Assembly: GCA_947095535.1 (NCBI GenBank)
Contig: OX352773.1
Coordinates: forward strand, 496,001-560,000
DNA from: Poecilobothrus nobilitatus
Lineage: Eukaryota > Arthropoda > Insecta > Diptera > Dolichopodidae
Direction of reading: 5' to 3'
Length of the DNA stretch: 64,000 bases
This document shows positions 24,445-35,344 of the stretch, one piece after another. The notes under the pieces are model-generated. The model was given only the letters and a program-made list of their open reading frames with translations, searched no databases and was not told the origin of the DNA. Each line of letters begins with the position of its first letter. Within the stretch, counting starts at the first letter, position 1. A program made the translations under genes and the position numbers.

Positions 24445-24800
24445 AAGAGAAGTTGTATGGCAGCTGTCCGAACCTGTAGCACCAACCAAATTTTATAGAA
24501 ATGATTGCCATAAAACATGATCTTCTTTTGCAGGATTTCGGAAGCCTAGCCTCATTAAGTTCCAAGATGTGCAAGAAGCCTGAACCTGCTGGGTTAGAGC
24601 AACCATACTTCATAAAAGTTATTGCCATTAAATTTGATAATTTTCTAGAGAATTTCAGATGTCTAGCTTTATTCAGTACGAAGTTATGAGATATAAATTA
24701 TGCTTATATAAACAATGGAGTTATATAGGAGCTCTCTGAACCGGTTGCTCTATAGACCACCAAAATTTTATAACAGTTGTTGACATGTAACTCGACACCT
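24445..24800. repeat. Diverged family E-like units
   Basis: Repeated blocks of the type 'gaacctg..gcaccaacca..', 'aaattttata' and 'agttgttgacatgtaactcg' match the body of the 23.2-23.8 kb repeat. The short open frames here are incidental. Confidence 0.4.
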
Positions 24801-25064
24801 TTTCACTAAATTAACATTCAACATTCAAATTTAATATTTTAAACAAAACACATACTAACATGCTGCTCTCAGCTGCTGAAACTTTATTTAGGGGTCGCAG
24901 TCCGCACTATTTTAAATTCTTTGATGTTGACAGTTTAACAAAATGTGTAACAAAAAAAAAACTAGAAAAGGCTTTAGAGTTGGATACAAAATCAGGGTTC
25001 CAATTTTTTTTTTGCGGTGGTTTTAAATTTTTTGATGTTTAAATATATACGAGTGTGCAAAAAA

Positions 25065-25365
25065 ATAATTACGATAATTATCGGGTATATAGATATAGAA
25101 TCAAAGGTATGGATCGGATAAGAATCCAAAAATTAGTCGATTTAGCTTTTTTCGTCTGTCCTTCCGTCAGCACAATAACTTGAAAACTACGAAAGCTAGA
25201 ACCTTGAAATTAACACAAAATATTTTTAGATGAGTTTGTAGGTTTCCTATGTTGGTTAAAATTCGACTTCGGCTAGCTTTCTTCAAAACTTTTCTTAATT
25301 CGAAACTTCGCCTAGCTTTCGAACAACGAACTTTTTGATCTCCAGATTTTAAAAATTATAAAAAA
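25065..25365 (+). repeat. Decayed family A 5' fragment
   Basis: Contains ATTATCGGGTATAT, CAAAGGTATGGATCGGAT, a shortened GTCT/CCTTCCGTCAGCAC tract and CTACGAAAGCTAGAACC. All match the first 300 bp of family A with many changes. Confidence 0.6.
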
Positions 25366-25369
25366 TTTA

Positions 25370-25700
25370 CGAATTTTATGTTTCTATACAATATATGCTA
25401 TTGCTATACAACATATAGTTTGAAATTTGAATATGAATGATATACATAATACAAATGTTTCTATACAATATATACGCTTGCTATACATATAATTTGAAAT
25501 TTGAATATGAATGATATAAAAATTTATTTATATAGCTAGAGTGTTAGGTATCTATAGACTATAGGCTATACGTATTTTTTGTTTTATTTTGTTTTTTATG
25601 TTTTTATTCAATATACGCTATTACTATACATGTAGTTTGGTATGAATAGTATAGATATGTATTTATATACATATGTAGCTATGTTAAGTATTTATCTACA
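25370..25700. repeat. Short tandem AT-rich units
   Basis: Three or more diverged units of TATACAATATA(C/T)GCTA followed by TTTGAATATGAATGATAT. There is no gene. Confidence 0.5.
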
Positions 25701-26001
25701 TATTTTTTGTTTTGTTATGCTTCTTTTTTGTTTTTTTCTGTTTTGTGTAAAGAATGAATGTGAATATAATATCTAAGTATATTATATTAGGTTAACGTAC
25801 ATCATATTAAAAATTGCATGAGGTTTTTTAAGTTACAGACAAATTGTGTATGAAAGTACATTTTGCAAAAATAAAAGCCAAAAAATTTGTGGATTGTATA
25901 TAAAAATTTGCTATTATTGGAATGAGTATTCGTAATTATTCTAATAAAAATTCGTCGCTTCCATTGAAATTGAATTGAATTGTAAACCAGTAAAAAACAA
26001 G

Positions 26002-26699
26002 ACATACATATGTATGTATTTTTGAAATTTTTTTAAGAATAAAATTTAAGCGTAGATTTTTAAAATTTATAATAAATGTACAAAATAATTTTCATGCAAT
26101 TCACAAAATTATTTATTGATGTTTGCATCAAAATTAATGTTATGATACATACATATGTATGTTATTTATGCATCACAAATTTAATAATATTGCACTTTTT
26201 TCATTCAAATCAAATATTTTTTTTTTTTAAAAACTTGTGAAGAATTAGAAATCTGATTGCGGAAAATAAAAGTATTCGAAAATAACCGTTCAATAAGAGG
26301 TCTATTTACGTATTAATTAAAATATGTGACAAAGTTCAAACTATACTAGTACATACATAAGTATGTATTTTTGAAATTTTTTTAAGAATAAAATTTAAGC
26401 GTAGATTTTAAAATTTATAATAAATGTACAAAATAATTTTCATCCAATTCACAAAATTATTTATTGATGTTTGCATCAAAATTAATATTATGATACATAC
26501 ATATGTATGTTATTTATGCATCACAAATTTAATAATATTGCACTTTTTTCATTCAAATCAAATATTTTTTTTTCTTAAAAACTTGTGAAGAATTAGAAAT
26601 CTGATTGTGGAAAATAAAAGTATTCGAAAATAACCGTTCAATAAGAGGTCCATTTACGTATTAATTAAAATAGGTGACAAAGTTCAAACTATACTAGAA
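26002..26699. repeat. 349-bp direct tandem duplication
   Basis: 26002-26350 and 26351-26699 are nearly identical by eye. Both begin GTATGTATTTTTGAAATTT (26012 and 26361) and both end AAAGTTCAAACTATACTAG. Only a few substitutions and a T-run length change separate them. No coding content. Confidence 0.85.
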
Positions 26700-26744
26700 A
26701 ATATTTCGCCAGTCTTTAAATTTTATTTTTAATAAAATTTCAAA

Positions 26745-26930
26745 CTTACTTGTTTTGAAGTAGCATACAAAAATTAAAGCTCCGACATTATATTTTCATT
26801 CCTGTTAACCACTTTTCTAAATAATATAGGGTAACCGAATACCTTAAAATTGACGAAAGAATGACTTGATTTTTCTCAATTTTTCTAAATTTTTCTATTT
26901 TCACTGCTTTACAAGTTATCAAACTTTAAC
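26745..26930 (+). repeat. Internal fragment of family A
   Basis: GAAGTAGCATACAAAAATTA, then AAGCTCCGACATTATA and GACGAAAGAATGACTTGATT, match positions around 20073-20185 of element A1. Confidence 0.55.
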
Positions 26931-26939
26931 TATTTTTCA

Positions 26940-28790
26940 ACCATAATTTAGTTTTATTTCGATAAAATCGGAACCAAATAAGAATTATCGGAACTAAATA
27001 AGCAAATTGTCAGCTGGTCCACTACTTGTTTGATGTTAAAATCTGAATTTTGCATCAATTTACTAACAACATTAATCATACTTAATATGTCAAACCAAAT
27101 ATTTACTAATGCAATAAATTGGAAACCTTCTACGTGTTGTATTAATAAAGAACCTTCTAAAACTGCTTTCAGATCTGAAGAATGCTCAGAAATAAAAATA
27201 ACATTCAAAGCTTTTCTAAAACCTACGATTTGAAATAACACAGCTTTAATTGATTTAATTCTGCATTCCCATCGCGTTTCCCTTAATGGTTTTGCTGTTA
27301 AATTTGTAACATATTTGTGAGTACCGCCTATCTTTGTGTGGATGAAGCAAAAAATATATATATTCTCTGTAACACGCCAAATAAGTTCTTAGATACAACT
27401 GTAGGAGCAACAATATCCGCTATCAGTAAATTTAACGAGTAGCAAGCATATGGCATACAAAAACGCGTGCATTTTCTTGTAGCATTCTAGCTTGGATACT
27501 TTTATTTTTCCTCTTCATATTTGCCTCATTGTCAAATTTTTTAGCAATAAAATAGTTGTCTCATAAATTTCATTTCGTCTTGAATCTCATTTTTTTTTTG
27601 AACAACGATGGCAAACGATAACTGCTCAGTATTTTTGGCAAACGATAACTGCTCAGTATGACTTAAATCTGGTAAACAGTATAGGATAATGTTGTAGTAT
27701 TTTGAATAGGATTCGAAATACAATTTCAGCCATTAAATTAATTAACTCATTTTGAATATTTCTTCAGTAATGAATGTGAGTTTCTTTATTCTTTACGCGA
27801 TGTTAATGTTCACTTAATGTAAGATCGTATTTTCCAAGTAATTCCACCAGTCCCAAAAAACTTCCATTTTTTCTCAAGTAATTTATCGTTTTTTTAATGC
27901 ATTTCTCTGGCACATAAATGTGGGCAGGAAATTACACAGCCTTTCCTGTTCAGGCGTGACTGTAAATATCGTAAGGAGGAATAACTCTTACGACGTGTCT
28001 GGGATTCGAACCCACACTGCCTCGGGTTTTAAAGCGTATTTTATACTCTCTTACCCACTAGGCCACCGAGGCTCCCAATTTATCGTTTGTATCTCTAAAT
28101 ACCAGTAAATGTTTTGCTAAAAAACTGTATTAGAAATAAGGCTGTACATTAGTTTTTACCAGTGCAGCTTTTCTCTTTGAATACTAGTTTGTAATTCGTT
28201 ATCAGTAGTATTATTTTTTTAAGGCGGATTGTAACTTCCATCCATCTGTACTTTATATTTTAGATCTTCCAAGAGAATCGAAAATTTTACGGATAAAGCA
28301 GAATACTGCATCTTTAATTTCGGAATATAGTAGCCACTTTCTAAGTAAAACTTCTCCACTACGGTGCGTTTTGTAACACAAATTTCTGAAAAATGATAGA
28401 TTGTGGAGGTTTTTAGGAAATTCTTTGAGACTAGAAGAATTTAATGGTCCAAGAATAATTTTATGATCAATTTCACTTTTATTAACGGTATGAGCCACAA
28501 TCCCACATCTTTATTAAGATTATAGTTTTCTATTTCATTCTCAAAATTTAAATTACTTACACAGACACTTGGATTGCGTACATCAGTATCCAAACTATTT
28601 GCATATTCCCTTTCAATTACATTTTCAACATGCGCACAATTTTCATCTTGAGTTTCATTTCGCAAACTATTTACATGCTTGCAACATGTGTTTAAACTAT
28701 TTTCATTCGCAACATTATCCTTTTCGGGTTCATCGCTATTCGTGCTATTAATTGCAGTAGTTCTCAAGTTTTTAGAAAAATAGCATGAAA
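26940..28790 (-). pseudogene. hAT transposase relic of the TTF-type/ZMYM1-like group, interrupted by a SINE
   Basis: Read downward on the minus strand, the TTF-like N-terminal part begins in DVGLWLI (28510). It continues in another frame as KIILGPLNSSSLKEFPKN and GEVLLRKWLLYSEIKDAVFCF (28498-28270), which matches the 'GP..FP..WL.YS...DAVFCF' pattern of TTF-type zinc-finger hAT proteins. Then come FRDTNDKLL, the SINE insertion, and EKKWKFFGTGGIT. Toward the end are RETRWECRIKSIKAVLFQ and VGFRKALNVIF, with FQFIALVNIWFDILSMINVVSK (27240-26954). Numerous stops and frameshifts show it is dead. No terminal inverted repeats were identified. Confidence 0.7.
27893..28076 (-). repeat. tRNA-derived SINE (family 1), copy 2, with 12-bp target duplication
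   Basis: The minus-strand head reads GGGAGCCTCGGTGGCCTAGT (28076 down) with a canonical B box GGGTTCGAATCCC at about 27990-28002, then the body shared with 17386-17547. Both flanks carry AATTTATCGTTT (ending about 27892 on the left; starting 28077 on the right). This is a clean target-site duplication inside the hAT relic. Confidence 0.85.
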
Positions 28791-28853
28791 TTTTGGTTAT
28801 TTTTTCTTTTTCAATGTGTTTCTGAACAGATTATTTGTAATCTGTTTCTTTTT

Positions 28854-29370
28854 TATACCCGTACGATAAGTATCGGGTATAATAAAATTACTCCTCCGTT
28901 TGTAACACCTCGAAATAAGCGAGCTAGATATACCTTCAAAGGTGTGGATCGGATCTGAATCAAATTATGAGTTGATTAAGCCATGTCCGTCCGTCCGTCG
29001 GCACGCTAACTCAAAAACTAAGAAAGCTAGAATCTTGAAATCTACTCAAATTTGTAGGTTCCCTATTTGTTTTGGTTGAGTTCCGACCAAAACTTCGGGT
29101 ATATCCCTAACAACTAACTTTTAGATCTCCACATTTTTTTTGAGATAGAGTCATCAAAATAAAATTAAAATTAAATTAAAAATATTAATTTTATGAATAT
29201 ATTAATTTTTCTGTAGCCCCACTCGTTAAGGAGCTTCAGCCCCCCAAAGTTCTCAAAAATCTCTATATTTAAATTGTTGTAACATAAGCTCTATAAGGTA
29301 TATCTTCAATCAGAAAATTCAAACGATAGGTGCTATTATGAGCTTTACAAACATGTATATAAATTTGCTA
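28854..29370 (+). repeat. Family A element, 3'-truncated (A2)
   Basis: Starts TATACCCGTACGATAAGTAT and then CGGGTATAATAAAA, has the GTCC tract at 28985-29000, and follows element A1 through the CTATATTTAAATTGTTGTAA block before ending near 29370 without a 3' hairpin. Confidence 0.75.
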
Positions 29371-29888
29371 ATCACCATATATTGAATGAATGGTGAATAG
29401 GACCTTTTCCAATGTTATTGTAGGACCATCATTTTGAATTTTAAAATTATTAACAAAATATATCAATTTCAAATCCAAAGGTTTACTTCAAAAGTTATCG
29501 TGATAACAGATGAATGGGTAGAAACCATATAGCTAATTCATTTTAATTTATCTACTAGTTGGAAGATCTCAGGATCTTTTTTTATTTTCCTTGGAATATC
29601 GTTTTACAAAAGTATACATATATATAAATATTTTGACATTTATTTACGATTTTTAAAGATACAGATTAAATAAAATTACTTTTATTCCATAAATCCATAA
29701 TAATACTTTAAAACTAAAGTTAATTTAAAAAAATTAAACGAAAGTGTAATTTACAAGACAAGCGATTATTACAAGACATTTTGATGTTTGCTTTTAATTA
29801 CAGTTAAAATGTCTTTTTTTAAAACCTACTATTTTCAATAGTCACTTATATGTAACTATATAATATGTATTTATTTTTCGTCCCACTC
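29371..29888. other. AT-rich intronic stretch, nothing recognised
   Basis: No gene or bounded repeat was found between element A2 and the hAT insertion. Confidence 0.4.
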
Positions 29889-29896
29889 TCATAAGG

Positions 29897-32282
29897 CAGT
29901 GCTTCCCAACGTTTTTCTAAAAAAATCTATTACATATTTATAAAAAAAAAACTCAAGTTTTGCAAAAAAAAAAAATATTTTTAATAAAGTTATACATTTA
30001 CATTTGATATTACATTTCTAATGTGAAATCTGACCTTGATGTTGAGAACAGTGTTTGCTTATATTAGGTTCAATACTTGAAATTAATACGCGCAGCTCAT
30101 GGTCAAGCCTTTTAATACACGATCGCTTTATGTTTTTAATGGTAACCATCGATGAAAAGCTTTGTTCACAGATGTAGGTAGTAGCGAATGATAACAGAAT
30201 TTCAATTGCTGTTTTTGAAATAGTTGGGAATTCCTTCTTAGCGATTAACCAAAACTGAGATATTGGAATATTGTCTTTAAATTGAAGCTCAAGTGTACGA
30301 TCATTTTTTAAATCTATTAGTTCTTCTTTTTGTTTCATCGATAAGTTTTGCGAAGATTCTTCAGACGGCAAAACAAAAGGATTTCGAACCCAATCAAATT
30401 CAATCAACTTATTTGATTTAAAATAATGCTGCAGCTTTTTTCTTCAAGTAAATATAGATGCTGCTCCACAAGTTTGAATATTTGCTTACCAAGATTTAAA
30501 GTAGAACACCTATTAAACATAGAAATTTTACCAGTTTTCACTTCATTAATCCACAGCTTAATTTTAGCCTTAAATCCATTTATTTTATCAGTGCAACTGA
30601 GTATATTTTCATTTTTTCCTTGCATTTTACGATTAAGCTCGTTAAGATGTTCATATATATCAGCTAAATACGCAACTTTCTGTAGCCAGACGTTATCTTT
30701 CAAAATTTTTTTGATAAAAGTGTCATTCTCGAAAAAAGTTTTTAATTCCTCTTTAAGCTCATAAACTCTTGACAATACTCTTCCCCTTGACAGCCTGCGC
30801 ACTTCAGTATGAAAAAGTAAAGTCTGATGTTCGGACCCCATTTCTTCGCATAAAATTGAGAATAACCGAGATTGAAGTGGCCTAGATTTAATCACGTTCA
30901 CCATTTTAACTATTTTGTTTAACGTGATTTTTAGATCTTCTGGTAAACTTTGAGCCATAAGAGCTTCCTTGTGGATAAAACAGTGTATTATTTGAATTTC
31001 ATGATTTTCAGAGAGAACTTTAGCCACCAAGCCTTTAACAGTTCCTGTCATTGCAGCTGCACCATCTGTACATAAGCTAATACAATTTTTCCAATATATA
31101 TTGTTATTGACAAAATACTCGTTGATTACTTTAAATATTTCTTCCCCAGTTGTTCGATTGGGAAGTTCTTTGCAAAATAAATAATGTTCTTTCATTTCTT
31201 TTTCTTCACAAATTCCAACAAATACCATAATCTGAGCACAATTACTACAGTCTGTAGATTTATCAAGCTGTATCGAAAAAATTTCTGAATCTTTAATTTT
31301 TTGTATTAACGTTGATTCTATGTCAATAGACATTTCGTTAATACGCCTACTAATTATATTATTAGAAAGTGGCACTTTTTCAATTTCTTTTCTTCTTTGT
31401 CTCCAAACATATTTCGAACAATTTGTATGCAAGATGGAAGAATTAAAGATTCAGCTATAATGTGCGGTTTTTTAGCTTTAGCTACTAATTTTGCAACATT
31501 GTAGCTAGCTTCTTGAGCACGTCTTGAAACTGTGGTTTCTGAATTCATAAAAATACTTTGTTTTTTATTATCAATTTGCATTCGTTTAAAAAAATCAACA
31601 CTCTTTTCAGCATAATTGGAATGTCTAGTTTTAAGATGTCGCTGAAGTTTACTTGGCACCATTGTTTCATTTGATAATGTTTCCCGACATATTATACAAT
31701 GAGGTTGAACACTTCCAGCAATTTCAACACTTGAGAAATCAAATTTGATGTATTCTTCATTATATTTTCTATTAGCAGTTGGTTTTCCTTTTTTCTTTGG
31801 AATCTGTTCGATATCAACAACTGTTGATTTATCGCTTCTTTTTAAAAATTTATCCATAATTTAAATTTTGACGATTTTTTACAAAAAATACTTTGCAATT
31901 CCTATCTATGCTGTATATAATCAAAATATTTTTCTAAACATATTTTTTTAAATTATTTTTATATTTACCTTTAAACTTAAATATTATAAAGCAAGAGCTT
32001 ACGTTACTGGTCACTACTGTTCACAAAATATAAACTGATGCCTAAAAAGAAGAATATCGACATGTGACTATTCATTCACTCTTCAAAGATTTTGCAGAGC
32101 CTACTTAATTTTTTTTATTTTTTCTGTTACTGAATTTTCGAATAAAAAAAAATTAATATGTAAATATTAGTCGAACAATATTTACCACTTCAAAAATAAT
32201 TAGTAAGAAAATTTTTAAAAAATCCACAATTATCTTACGGCACATCGAAAATGTTTCGCGACACACTGGTTGGGAAGCTCTG
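29897..32282 (-). mobile_element. hAT transposon (ZBED-type), complete with TIRs and 8-bp target duplication
   Basis: The left end is CAGTGCTTCCCAAC (29897). The right end read inward is CAGAGCTTCCCAAC (from 32282), a 14-bp terminal inverted repeat with one mismatch. TCATAAGG flanks both sides (29889-29896 and 32283-32290). The length is 2386 bp. The transposase lies on the minus strand. The right 396 bp of the element are present a second time because of the adjacent tandem duplication. Confidence 0.95.
30018..31857 (-). pseudogene. hAT transposase (BED finger, RNase H-like core, C-terminal dimerisation region), two frameshifts
   Basis: Three frames cover one protein of roughly 610 residues. 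The start is ATG at 31857. A BED zinc finger is visible (HCIICRETL..KLQRHLKTRH). A single-base frame change near 31395 (AAGAAGAAAAGAAA run) leads to the core, with FSIQLDKSTDCSNCAQI and SLCTDGAAAMTG, then IHCFIHKEALMAQ. A second single-base change near 30437 (GAAAAAAGC run) leads to the hAT C-terminal dimerisation region FPTISKTAIEILLSFATTYI-CEQSFSSM. The stop is at 30018-30020. It resembles the ZBED5/FAM200 type. Apart from the two A-run indels the frame is open, so the copy is young or the indels are sequencing errors. Confidence 0.85.
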
Positions 32283-32534
32283 TCATAAGGATTATGATAT
32301 GTATGTTATGTTATTCATATTGGCCGCAATCATTAATTTCTCTAAGCTGTTGATTACTCAGCTGTAGATATTGTACAAGACTATGATCTATGAGACGTAA
32401 ATATTATATTTGGGTGCCATCTACGAGTAATAGCTTATTCAAGAATTATTTTATTAGTATTTTATATTACAATATGATGTTAATTATTTAATTTTTTAAT
32501 TAGATTATACTAATCATAGAAAAAGCTACGTTTT

Positions 32535-32807
32535 TTCACCCTAACTAACGTTTTTTCACCTTTAACTTTGGTATGGAATTTGTATCCAGCTAAAGGAAGC
32601 GAGTTAGATATGGAGATCTATATAATTCTGAATCAGGATCACCTCCTGAATCGATTTAACAATGTCCGTTGGTCCGTCCGTCCGTTCGGACGATAACTTA
32701 AAAACTAGTAAAGCTATTTTGATGAAATATATATAGTACGTTACTAATTATGAAAGGAAGGCTAAGTTCGAATCTGGACAAAGTCGGTCCATGGGTTCGG
32801 GTTCTGG
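32535..32807 (+). repeat. Family B 5' fragment, duplicated copy, hairpin head altered
   Basis: Matches 35338-35614. Where copy 2 has CACCCTACACCTAATGTAT, this copy reads CACCCTAACTAACG followed by TTTTTTCACCTTTAAC, so the 5' palindrome is destroyed. It ends at the duplication junction. Confidence 0.75.
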
Positions 32808-32867
32808 AATACTTTGCAATTCCTATCTATGCTGTATATAATCAAAATATTTTTCTAAACATATTTT

Positions 32868-34753
32868 TATACCCTACACTTAAAGTATAGGGTATATTAA
32901 CTTTGGTATGGTGTTTGTAACCACCAAAAGGAAGCGAGTTATGTATAGACATGTATATATATTCTGAATCAGGATCACCGCCGGAGTCGATTTAGCGATG
33001 TCCGTCCGTCCGTCCGTCCGTCCGTACGCACGATAACTCAAAAAATAATGATGCTATCTTGATGAAATTTATATAGTAGGTTACTAATTACGAAAGAAAG
33101 GCTAAGTTCGAATTTGGACAAAATCCGTCCATGGGTTCGGATTCTGGAAGCTTCCGAATGATTCCGGAGCAAACGAAATTATCTCCAAAAGCAACAAAGA
33201 TAGAACCTTCAAATTTTGTACAATGATGTTTCTTCCCGTTCGATTTATGTCTCTGAAATTTAAGAGGATTTGGTCCATGGGTTTGGATTTGGAAGCTTCC
33301 GAACGAGCAACAGAGCAAATGAGATTATCTCCAAAACCAACAAAGATAGAACCTTTAAATTTTGTACAATGATGTTCCTTCCCGTTCGATTTATGTCTCT
33401 GAAATTTAAGAGGATTTGGTCCATGGGTTTGGATTTGGAAGCTTCCGAACGAGCCCCAGAGCAAATGAGATTATCTCCAAAATCAATAAAGATATAACCT
33501 TTACTTTTGGCAGAATGGTGTTCTTTCATGTATGATTTAGGCCTCTGAAATTTAAGAGGATTTGGTCCATGGGTTTGGATTTGGAAGCTTCCGAACGAGC
33601 ACCAGAGCAAATGAGATTATCTCCAAAACCAACAAAGATATAACCTTTAAATTTGGCCGAATGGTGTTTTTTCATGTTTGATTTAGGTCTCTGAAATTTG
33701 AGAGGATTTGGCCATGGGTTTAAATTTGAAAGAATTTGAACCGTGGATTCGAATTTTGGAAGCTTCCGAACGAGCCGCAGAGCAAATGAGATTATATCCA
33801 ATACGAACAAAGGTAGAACCTTTGAATTTGGTACAATGGTGTTCTTTCGTGTTTGATTTATGTCTCTGAAATTTAAGAGGATTTGGTCCATGGGTTTGGT
33901 TTTGGAAGCTTCCGAACGAGCCCCAGAGCAAATGAGATTATCTCCAAAACCAAGATATAACCTTTACTTTTGGCAGAATGGTGTTCTTTCATGTATGATT
34001 TAGGCCTCTGAAATTTGAGAGGATTTGGTCCTTGGGTTCGGATTTTGAAAGCTTCCGAACGAGCCTCAGAGCAAATGATATTATCTCCAAATGCAACAAA
34101 GATATAACCTTTAAATTAGGCAGAATGGTGTTCCTTCATGTTTGATTTATGTTTCTGAAATTTGTGAGGATTTGGTCCATGAGTTCAAATCTTGGAAGCT
34201 TCCGGACGAGCCCCAGAGCAAACGAGTATATCTCGACAACTAACAAAGATAGAACTTTTATTTTTAGTACAAAGGTGTTCTGTTATGTTTCCTTTTCTGT
34301 AAAATTGGAAACTGACATTTGAAAGAATTTGAACCATGGGTTCGTATTTTGGAAACTTCCGGACGAGCACAAGAGCGACGAGCATATCTCCAAAACCAAC
34401 AAAAGTAGAACCTTTAAATTTAATAGAATGGTGTTCTGGCAAGTTTTCTTTGTGTTCCTGAGATGGATTCGATGAATTGGAGTGGCAATTCGGGTAGCTG
34501 ACACAAACCTCCCAAGGACTACCAATCTTCGAAAATAATTAAGATAGAAACTTAAAATTTTATACAAGGGTGTCAAGCATATCCCAAGCGGATGCCTCTT
34601 TTAGGTTCTTAAAATTCGAGTTGAATAAGACAGAAAAGGGAAGAAGTTCAAGCAGCTGCCAAAAACACTTATGGATTTTTAATTTAATTCGAATTATTCA
34701 GGTGTAGGGTATTAATAAGTCGGTTGCATCGACTTACTGTTACATTTACTTGT
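32868..34753 (+). mobile_element. Family B Helentron/INE-1-like element, full length (B1)
   Basis: The 5' end is TATACCCTACACTTAAAGTA followed by TAGGGTATA. The 3' subterminal repeat is GGTGTAGGGTAT (34703), then a stem-loop of the type AAGTCG..GCA.CGACTT, then TTACATTTACTTGTTTT. A GTCC tract lies at 33000-33025. The interior consists of tandem units of 146 bp (anchor GAGGATTTGGTCCATGGG at 33264, 33410 and 33556, then diverged units to about 34600). The 7-T empty site in copy 1 (31943-31949) is split here into 4 T on the left and 3 T on the right, with no target duplication. No protein is encoded; the overlapping minus-strand open frames come from a repeat whose length is not a multiple of 3. 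Confidence 0.85.
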
Positions 34754-35344
34754 TTTAAATTATTTTTATATTTACCTTTAAACTTAAATATTATAAAGCA
34801 AGAGCTTACGTTACTGGTCACTACTGTTCACAAAATATAAACTGATGCCTAAAAAGAAGAATATCGACATGTGACTATTCATTCACTCTTCAAAGATTTT
34901 GCAGAGCCTACTTAATTTTTTTTATTTTTTCTGTTACTGAATTTTCGAATAAAAAAAAATTAATATGTAAATATTAGTCGAACAATATTTACCACTTCAA
35001 AAATAATTAGTAAGAAAATTTTTAAAAAATCCACAATTATCTTACGGCACATCGAAAATGTTTCGCGACACACTGGTTGGGAAGCTCTGTCATAAGGATT
35101 ATGATATGTATGTTATGTTATTCATATTGGCCGCAATCATTAATTTCTCTAAGCTGTTGATTACTCAGCTGTAGATATTGTACAAGACTATGATCTATGA
35201 GACGTAAATATTATATTTGGGTGCCATCTACGAGTAATAGCTTATTCAAGAATTATTTTATTAGTATTTTATATTACAATATGATGTTAATTATTTAATT
35301 TTTTAATTAGATTATACTAATCATAGAAAAAGCTACGTTTTTTC

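Noticed and set aside
25970..26540. CRISPR-like direct repeats
   Set aside because: A single tandem duplication of 349 bp without spacer structure, in a eukaryotic genome.
30426..30764. 112-codon plus-strand frame
   Set aside because: Shadow of the hAT transposase on the other strand.
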